Of a stretch of 9,738 nt of DNA, positions 6,033 through 9,738 are shown in pieces. This DNA is from Hyphococcus sp. (GTDB lineage: Bacteria > Pseudomonadota > Alphaproteobacteria > Caulobacterales > Parvularculaceae), in the NCBI GenBank assembly GCA_021604605.1, contig BQJH01000097.1:1-9738 (forward strand), read 5' to 3'. The stretch's first letter is position 1; every line of letters starts with the position of its first letter. The notes beneath the pieces were generated by a model. The model did no database searches. It was not told the DNA's origin and saw only the letters and a list, made by a program, of their open reading frames with translations. The position numbers and the translations under genes are program-made.

Positions 6033-7274
6033 ATGCCGTCAGGGCTGCCAGAAGTTGAAACACAACTCGATGATCTCAATATCGCTGATCCAAAATTGTG
6101 GGATGGAGCAGCCTTCTGGCCATTATTGCAAAAAATGCGCGCAGAATGTCCGGTTCATTATTGTTCGGATAGTTCATATGGGCCCTATTGGTCTTTGACC
6201 CGCTATGAAGACATCATGGCGGTAGAGACCAATCACGAGATATTCTCATCCGCCAGCAAACATGGCGGCGTAATCATCCATGATGATATTGCTTTTCACA
6301 TTGGTCCCTACGTTCTCGAAGGGCTGATCACTATGGACCCGCCCCGGCACGAAGAACAACGCAAAGCCGTTTCCGGTATTGTTGCGCGGCCAAACCTTGA
6401 GCATTTCTCAAAAATTATACGAGAGCGGACTTGCGCCGTACTTGATAGCTTATCCGTCGACGAGGTGTTTGATTGGGTTCCAACGGTCTCGATCGAACTG
6501 ACAACGCAGATGCTGGCGACCCTGTTCGATATTCCGTTTGAAGACCGCCACAAATTAACTCGCTGGTCTAATGTCGCAACGTCAGAACCAGGCCTTGGTG
6601 TTGTTGCGACGCAGGAAGAACGCGTTCGCGAAATCAAAGAGTGCCTATTCTATTTCACCAAGCTTTGGCGCGAACGCAGAACAAACGAAAGCGGGTTCGA
6701 TCTTGTTTCCATGCTGTCGCAAAATCCGGCGACTGAAAAAATGCACCCGATGAATTTTCTCGGAAATGTGCTGGTTTTGATCGTTGGCGGCAATGACACC
6801 ACCCGCAACACCATGTCAGGCGCAATAAGAGCTTTTCATGAGAACCCCGATCAATGGCGCAAGCTTAAAGATGATCGAACGCTCATGGAAAACGCGGTTT
6901 CAGAAATCATCCGCTGGCAAACACCGATCGCTCACATGCGCCGCACGGCCCTTGATGATACGCAAATAAGCGGCAAGATCATTAAAAAAGGCGACAAGGT
7001 TGTGATGTGGTACGCATCAGGCAACCGGGATGAGACCATATTCTCCAATAGTGAAGCGTTTGACATTGAACGCAAAAATGCCCGCCGTCATTTATCCTTT
7101 GGCATGGGCATTCACCGTTGCATGGGGCGACGCCTCGCAGAACTTCAGGTGAAAATTCTGCTTGAGGAAATGATGCAACGCTGGGACCGGATAGAACTTG
7201 CCGGGACGCCGGACCATATCCGCTCGAATTTTGTCAACGGATATTCCCGCATGCCTGTCAGGATAATTCCTTAG
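6033..7274 (+). CDS. cytochrome P450, CYP153 family (probable alkane or fatty-acid terminal hydroxylase)
   Basis: A soluble 413-residue class I bacterial P450. CYP153 enzymes hydroxylate the terminal carbon of medium-chain alkanes, alcohols or fatty acids with electrons from a ferredoxin and ferredoxin reductase. Family signatures as I know them are present: VHYC (41-44), GPYWSLTRYEDIMAVETN (50-67), MDPPRHEEQRKAVSGIV (101-117), IELTTQMLATLFD (154-166), the I-helix oxygen-activation motif VGGNDTTRN (251-259), the ExxR motif EIIRWQTPIAHMRRTAL (291-307) and the haem loop HLSFGMGIHRCMGRRLAE (353-370) with ligand Cys363. Length is normal and no key residue is missing. AGGA (6019-6022) lies ten bases before ATG, a slightly long spacing. 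No ferredoxin, reductase, alcohol dehydrogenase or transport gene is in the window, so electron partners must be encoded elsewhere. Family assignment is firm; the true substrate is inferred. Confidence 0.93.
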   Translation: MPSGLPEVETQLDDLNIADPKLWDGAAFWPLLQKMRAECPVHYCSDSSYGPYWSLTRYEDIMAVETNHEIFSSASKHGGVIIHDDIAFHIGPYVLEGLITMDPPRHEEQRKAVSGIVARPNLEHFSKIIRERTCAVLDSLSVDEVFDWVPTVSIELTTQMLATLFDIPFEDRHKLTRWSNVATSEPGLGVVATQEERVREIKECLFYFTKLWRERRTNESGFDLVSMLSQNPATEKMHPMNFLGNVLVLIVGGNDTTRNTMSGAIRAFHENPDQWRKLKDDRTLMENAVSEIIRWQTPIAHMRRTALDDTQISGKIIKKGDKVVMWYASGNRDETIFSNSEAFDIERKNARRHLSFGMGIHRCMGRRLAELQVKILLEEMMQRWDRIELAGTPDHIRSNFVNGYSRMPVRIIP

Positions 7275-7347
7275 CGCCTGGCGGATCGCCTAAAGCGTCT
7301 GAACATTGTATAAGCCCGGTATAGAAGCTCTCAGTACAGGATTTCAC

Positions 7348-8598
7348 ATGTCAGTCTCAAAACGTACGTTTTTAAAAGTCGGCGCAGGCGCAACCCTCGC
7401 AAGTGCAGCATCTTCGTTCAGCACAACTCAAGCTGCTGAGAAATTGGAAGACATGACAGGCGGCGTTGAGCCTATCAGTGTTGAAGAACGGATCGCCCGC
7501 GTTGAAAAAGCGCAAAAACTGATGCGCGAGCAAAAAATAGACGCCCTGCTCCTCGAAGCAGGTTCAGCCATGGTTTATTTCACGGGCATTCGCTGGTGGC
7601 GCTCGGAGCGATACACAGGTGTAATTATTCCGGCCAATGGCGAAATCGCCGTCGTTACCCCCTTTTTTGAAGAACCGTCTATCCGCGAAAGCATGAGCTT
7701 CGGCGATGATGTTCGCACATGGCATGAAAACGAGAACCCGTTCGAGCTTGTCGCTGGCATCTTGAAAGATCGCGGCGCCGAAAAGGGTAAGCTCGCGATA
7801 GAAGAAACCGTTCGTCACTTTATTGTCGATGGCGTGCAAGAAGCGGCGCGGAGGGTTGATATTGTCTCCGGCAAATCAATCACGCGCGGATGCCGTATGT
7901 ATAAGTCCGAGGCTGAACTGGCGCTGATGCAAAAGGCAAATGACATTACAATTGCCGCTTACAAAAACATTCACCCGAAAATTGAAGCCGGCATGAGCGC
8001 TGGCGATGTTTCTGCGATGATGAGTGCTGCAACGCAAAAACTGGGCGGCGCGGTGCAATTTTCCATGACTTTACTGGGAGAATCCAGCGCCTACCCCCAT
8101 GGCAGCGGCAAACCACAGACTGTCAAAGAGGGGGAAGTTGTGCTGATGGATTGTGGCTGCTCAGTGCATGATTATGAGTCCGATATTTCACGCAGCTGGG
8201 TGTTTGGCGAACCAACACAAAAACAACGCGACGTTTGGAATACAGTCAAACAAGGCCAGGAACTGGCGCTTGAAACCGCGCAGATTGGCGCGGCGGCTGG
8301 ATCTGTCGATGATGTTGTGCGCGCGCTTTACGTAAGTAAAGGATATGGACCTGGCTATAAAACACCCGGTCTTTCACATCGTCTCGGCCATGGCATTGGC
8401 ATGGACGGGCATGAGCCGGTGAATTTTGTTCAAGGCGAAAAGACAGAGCTGGCGCCGGGCATGTGTTTTTCTAATGAACCGGGCATTTATATCTTCGGTG
8501 AATTTGGTATTCGCCTCGAAGATTGTCTTTATATGACTGAAGATGGTCCGCAGTTATTTTCAGCTCTATCACCTTCAATTGACAAACCATTCGGGTAA
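7348..8598 (+). CDS. M24-family metallopeptidase (Xaa-Pro aminopeptidase-like), probably exported
   Basis: A 416-residue pita-bread-fold peptidase that removes N-terminal residues, typically before proline, using two metal ions. Residues 1-30 form a signal resembling a twin-arginine leader (SKRTFLKVGAGATLASA), with Lys-Arg in place of Arg-Arg and a likely cut after QAA (28-30), so a periplasmic location is inferred. A creatinase-like N-terminal domain spans about 45-180. The catalytic domain carries all five metal ligands: Asp268 and Asp279 (MDCG...YESDISRSW), His348 (LGHGIG), Glu377 (NEPGIY) and Glu391 (RLEDCLY); His251 in YPHGSGKP is the usual substrate-side histidine. ATG 7348 is chosen because AGG lies seven bases before it and because the signal peptide starts there; the frame is open further up to a TTG at 7306. 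It is 73 bp after the P450 gene and ends six bases before the convergent lipoprotein gene. Exact substrate preference within M24 is unknown. Confidence 0.9.
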   Translation: MSVSKRTFLKVGAGATLASAASSFSTTQAAEKLEDMTGGVEPISVEERIARVEKAQKLMREQKIDALLLEAGSAMVYFTGIRWWRSERYTGVIIPANGEIAVVTPFFEEPSIRESMSFGDDVRTWHENENPFELVAGILKDRGAEKGKLAIEETVRHFIVDGVQEAARRVDIVSGKSITRGCRMYKSEAELALMQKANDITIAAYKNIHPKIEAGMSAGDVSAMMSAATQKLGGAVQFSMTLLGESSAYPHGSGKPQTVKEGEVVLMDCGCSVHDYESDISRSWVFGEPTQKQRDVWNTVKQGQELALETAQIGAAAGSVDDVVRALYVSKGYGPGYKTPGLSHRLGHGIGMDGHEPVNFVQGEKTELAPGMCFSNEPGIYIFGEFGIRLEDCLYMTEDGPQLFSALSPSIDKPFG

Positions 8599-8604
8599 GT
8601 GTGA

Positions 8605-8877
8605 TCAGTTTTTGTCGACGGGCAAACATTCCGCCCGAACCGGATTCCCAACAACTTGCCGACTGGTCCAACTCGTTGCCGCCTCTTTACATTCTTTTTC
8701 TGTACTAAAAACGCCAATCAACTCGCCCTCACTTGTCGGGCTCGGCGATAAAAACCCATAAGCAGCAAACTCCGAACCGCCTTGTATTGATTGGGTTGCG
8801 CATGCGCCAACAGAGCTTACCAATACCAAAAATATTGCAGTGCGAAAAATTCCTGTTTGTTTTTCTATGTTCATCAT
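8605..8877 (-). CDS. small lipoprotein of unknown function
   Basis: A 90-residue protein with positive residues (Lys6, Arg12), a hydrophobic stretch (13-24) and the lipobox VGAC, giving lipidated Cys26 and a mature part of 65 residues. The mature part holds an aromatic/Gly segment (36-45), a GVFSTEKECKEAATSW segment (55-70) and a final AECLP (82-86). Cys63 and Cys84 could form a disulphide. The pattern of a short Val/Phe strand, an ExC helix and a terminal Cys occurs in many small periplasmic proteins; I cannot name a family. Two ATG codons lie side by side (8877 and 8874) after an AAGGGAAGGGA tract, and either could be used. The gene is convergent with the peptidase, with only six bases between stops and no terminator there, so the two transcripts should overlap unless they end by another route. 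Confidence 0.72.
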   Translation of the reverse strand: MMNIEKQTGIFRTAIFLVLVSSVGACATQSIQGGSEFAAYGFLSPSPTSEGELIGVFSTEKECKEAATSWTSRQVVGNPVRAECLPVDKN

Positions 8878-9008
8878 TCCCTTCCCTTTGAAAATTACAT
8901 TTTGAAGTTTGAGCGGACGTTGGCGCCAAAATCATGGCCATGCAAAGTCTGAAACATGAAACTCCACATAGAAAAACACATGCCTTCAACACAAACCCCT
9001 CAAAAAAT
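8878..9008. other. upstream spacer of the lipoprotein gene
   Basis: 131 bp between the lipoprotein start and the terminator. It must hold the lipoprotein promoter, but I find no convincing -35/-10 pair. It includes a 10-bp palindrome, CATGGCCATG (8933-8942). No gene is evident. Confidence 0.4.
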
Positions 9009-9038
9009 AAAGCCCCGGTGTTTTAACACCGGGGCTTT
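9009..9038 (-). terminator. strong intrinsic terminator, mainly for minus-strand transcripts
   Basis: A perfect 12-bp stem (AAAGCCCCGGTG, 9009-9020, with CACCGGGGCTTT, 9027-9038) around a six-base loop. On the minus strand the stem is followed by A then six T (9008-9002). On the plus strand only four T occur, so it may work in both directions but better leftward. It would end transcripts from the histone-like gene 200 bp upstream and shield the lipoprotein gene. Confidence 0.88.
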
Positions 9039-9046
9039 TGTTGAAC

Positions 9047-9121
9047 TCAGTCTTTGAATTCTCTTTTTACCGAACCAATTGGCCCGGAAGTCGTGTGACG
9101 GAGAAGTCCCCCGTAAAACAT
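9047..9121 (-). CDS. possible 24-residue microprotein, low support
   Basis: An ATG at 9121 opens a 24-codon frame that ends with TGA eight bases before the strong terminator. The product is basic and Gly/Thr-rich, with KREFKD at its end. There is no clear Shine-Dalgarno sequence, and the start codon lies at the edge of the 9120-9137 hairpin. The only support is its position just before a terminator, so chance is the likelier explanation. Confidence 0.12.
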   Translation of the reverse strand: MFYGGLLRHTTSGPIGSVKREFKD

Positions 9122-9208
9122 CGGCTTATTCGCCGATATTAAGCCCCTTCATGCACGTCCAATGCTTCAAAACACTCTTGCGCGAGGCGTAAGCGATAAA
9201 AACCGCTT

Positions 9209-9233
9209 ATTTCAGGCGGCTTGCGCCTGAAAT
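9209..9233 (-). terminator. hairpin directly after the histone-like gene
   Basis: ATTTCAGGCG (9209-9218) pairs perfectly with CGCCTGAAAT (9224-9233) around a five-base loop, six bases after the stop codon. On the minus strand the next T-run (TTTTT) comes only after six more bases, within a second small hairpin (9191-9208), so it may be a weak terminator or a stability element protecting the mRNA 3' end. Confidence 0.4.
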
Positions 9234-9239
9234 GTGTGT

Positions 9240-9662
9240 CTAACGCTTTTTACGAGTTGTTTTACGCTTGGTCGCCTTACGTTTTGCAGGCGCTTTGCGC
9301 TTCGTAGCCTTACGCTTGGTCGCTTTTTTCTTAGTGGCCTTGCGTTTTGTGGCTTTTTTCTTGGTGGCTTTGCGCTTAGTGGCCTTTTTCTTCGTAGCTT
9401 TACGCTTCGTGGCCTTCTTTTTAGTCGCTTTGCGCTTAGTAGCCTTCTTCTTCGTCGTCTTACGCTTTGTAGCTTTGCGCTTCGTGGCTTTTTTCTTAAC
9501 CGTCTTACGCTTAGCTGTCTTGCGCTTCGTCGTTTTCTTAGCGGCTTTCCGTTTCGTGGTCTTCCGCTTTACAGCTTTTTTTGCTGTTTTACGCTTAGTC
9601 GCTTTTTTAGCGGTTTTTTTCTTCGCCGCTTTTTTTCGAGTCGTTTTTCTTTTGACCGCCAT
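9240..9662 (-). CDS. lysine-rich histone H1-like DNA-binding protein
   Basis: A 140-residue, extremely basic protein made of only seven amino-acid types: one Met, three Val (3, 31, 55), one Pro (125), and otherwise Ala, Lys, Arg and Thr. It has no acidic, aromatic or Cys residues. The unit is a KAT/KRK alternation; residues 71-120 are five exact copies of KKKATKRKAT, flanked by degenerate copies. Such proteins resemble the C-terminal domain of eukaryotic histone H1 and bacterial H1-like proteins (Chlamydia HctB, Bordetella BpH1, Pseudomonas AlgP tail), which bind DNA or RNA through charge and are probably disordered. It should act on the nucleoid; its regulation is unknown. ATG 9662 is preferred over the upstream in-frame start at 9698 because GGAGG lies six bases before it. 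There is no globular domain, so it is all tail. Confidence 0.9.
   Translation of the reverse strand: MAVKRKTTRKKAAKKKTAKKATKRKTAKKAVKRKTTKRKAAKKTTKRKTAKRKTVKKKATKRKATKRKTTKKKATKRKATKKKATKRKATKKKATKRKATKKKATKRKATKKKATKRKATKRKAPAKRKATKRKTTRKKR
9303..9452 (-). repeat. five tandem 30-bp units encoding KKKATKRKAT
   Basis: Five consecutive 30-bp units (9423-9452, 9393-9422, 9363-9392, 9333-9362, 9303-9332 in reading order) translate to the same ten residues. No two adjacent units are identical in DNA, and the differences are all at third codon positions; for example, the final Thr is ACT, ACG, ACC, ACT and ACG in reading order. More degenerate units extend on both sides. Confidence 0.9.
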
Positions 9663-9668
9663 GGTCCA

Positions 9669-9673
9669 CCTCC
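9669..9673 (-). promoter_or_regulatory. ribosome binding site that sets the histone-like start
   Basis: GGAGG on the minus strand, six bases before the ATG at 9662. No comparable site precedes the in-frame start 12 codons further up, so it decides for the 140-residue form. Confidence 0.85.
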
Positions 9674-9693
9674 GAAGTATGATTCGAAAGTCG

Positions 9694-9726
9694 TACAATA
9701 ACGTAATTTACTAAAAAAGTATTGTA
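9694..9726. promoter_or_regulatory. inverted repeat upstream of the histone-like gene
   Basis: TACAATA (9694-9700) and TATTGTA (9720-9726) are perfect 7-bp arms with a 19-bp AT-rich centre, 32-64 bp before the start codon, where promoter elements are expected. A GATTC (GANTC, the CcrM methylation site of alphaproteobacteria) lies between it and the gene at 9681-9685. It could be an operator or chance in AT-rich DNA; no clear -35/-10 pair was found. Confidence 0.25.
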
Positions 9727-9738
9727 TATGCGCAACGC

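Larger units (their letters stand above)
9039..9239 (-). other. structured 3' region between the histone-like gene and its terminator
   Basis: 201 bp with no convincing gene. On the minus strand it holds three inverted repeats: a 10-bp stem directly after the histone-like stop (9209-9233), AAGCG/CGCTT (9191-9208), and ATCGGC/GCCGAT (9120-9137). It ends at the strong terminator at 9009-9038. It could be a long 3' untranslated region, a processed small RNA or a decayed gene; no known RNA family is recognised. Confidence 0.35.

Noticed and set aside
8729..8992. An 87-residue minus-strand frame overlapping the lipoprotein gene, Cys-rich at its start
   Set aside because: It starts with TTG, has no ribosome binding site, and overlaps the lipoprotein in another frame. 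The lipoprotein has a clear signal and lipobox.
9139..9249. A stopless 36-codon minus-strand frame after the histone-like gene that reads like a protein C-terminus (GFYRLRLAQECFEAL)
   Set aside because: It has no start codon before a late TTG, and a stop cuts it off inside the histone-like gene. The length is within what chance allows. It could be a gene remnant, but I cannot support that.
9303..9452. A CRISPR-like or satellite array suggested by the 30-bp periodicity
   Set aside because: The units are contiguous without spacers, lie in frame inside a coding gene, and differ at codon third positions. This is a protein repeat.
9234..9714. Two long plus-strand open frames, rich in Leu/Phe/Arg and Val/Ala/Phe, opposite the histone-like gene
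   Set aside because: They are mirror frames of the Lys/Arg/Ala/Thr repeat gene; the low-complexity purine-rich coding strand removes stops on the other strand. They have no ribosome binding site, and the hydrophobic look is a by-product of AAG/AAA and CGT codons.

Overview
The window looks like ordinary chromosomal DNA from an alphaproteobacterium. The evidence is a split proton-translocating transhydrogenase alpha subunit (PntAA/PntAB) placed directly after a small aa3-type cytochrome oxidase subunit IV gene, an exact CtrA-type recognition sequence (TTAA-N7-TTAAC), and a CYP153-family P450. The genus cannot be told from sequence alone. A marine Caulobacterales/Hyphomonadaceae- or Parvularcula-like host is only a guess.

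Layout. Positions 1-1858 (minus strand) hold a bioenergetic operon read right to left: coxIV-like membrane protein, pntAA, then pntAB, which runs off the left edge; pntB presumably follows outside. Upstream on the same strand (1936-2931) is an alpha/beta hydrolase. The 2932-3167 spacer is a divergent control region with a candidate promoter for the hydrolase and the CtrA-like site. To its right on the plus strand is a response regulator with receiver, sigma-54 AAA+ and Fis domains (3168-4646), closed by a strong intrinsic terminator.

Three plus-strand enzyme genes follow, each with its own spacer: an exported hydrolase of the PAF-acetylhydrolase type (4792-5934), a CYP153-type cytochrome P450 (6033-7274), and a secreted M24 metallopeptidase with a twin-arginine-like signal (7348-8598). 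The P450 points to terminal oxidation of alkanes or fatty acids. No ferredoxin, reductase or regulator for it lies in the window, and a shared pathway for the three enzymes is not shown.

The right end is minus-strand: a 90-residue lipoprotein convergent with the peptidase, a perfect 12-bp intrinsic terminator, a 200-bp stretch of hairpins without a convincing gene, and a lysine-rich histone H1-like protein of only seven amino-acid types. Its 10-residue repeat is identical in protein five times running while the codons differ.

I see no CRISPR array, insertion sequence, prophage, toxin-antitoxin pair or defence system, and no tRNA or rRNA. The most informative observations are the CtrA-like site before the sigma-54 activator (resembling how CtrA controls tacA in Caulobacter), the histone-like repeat gene with its long 3' region, and the CYP153 gene with a palindromic leader.
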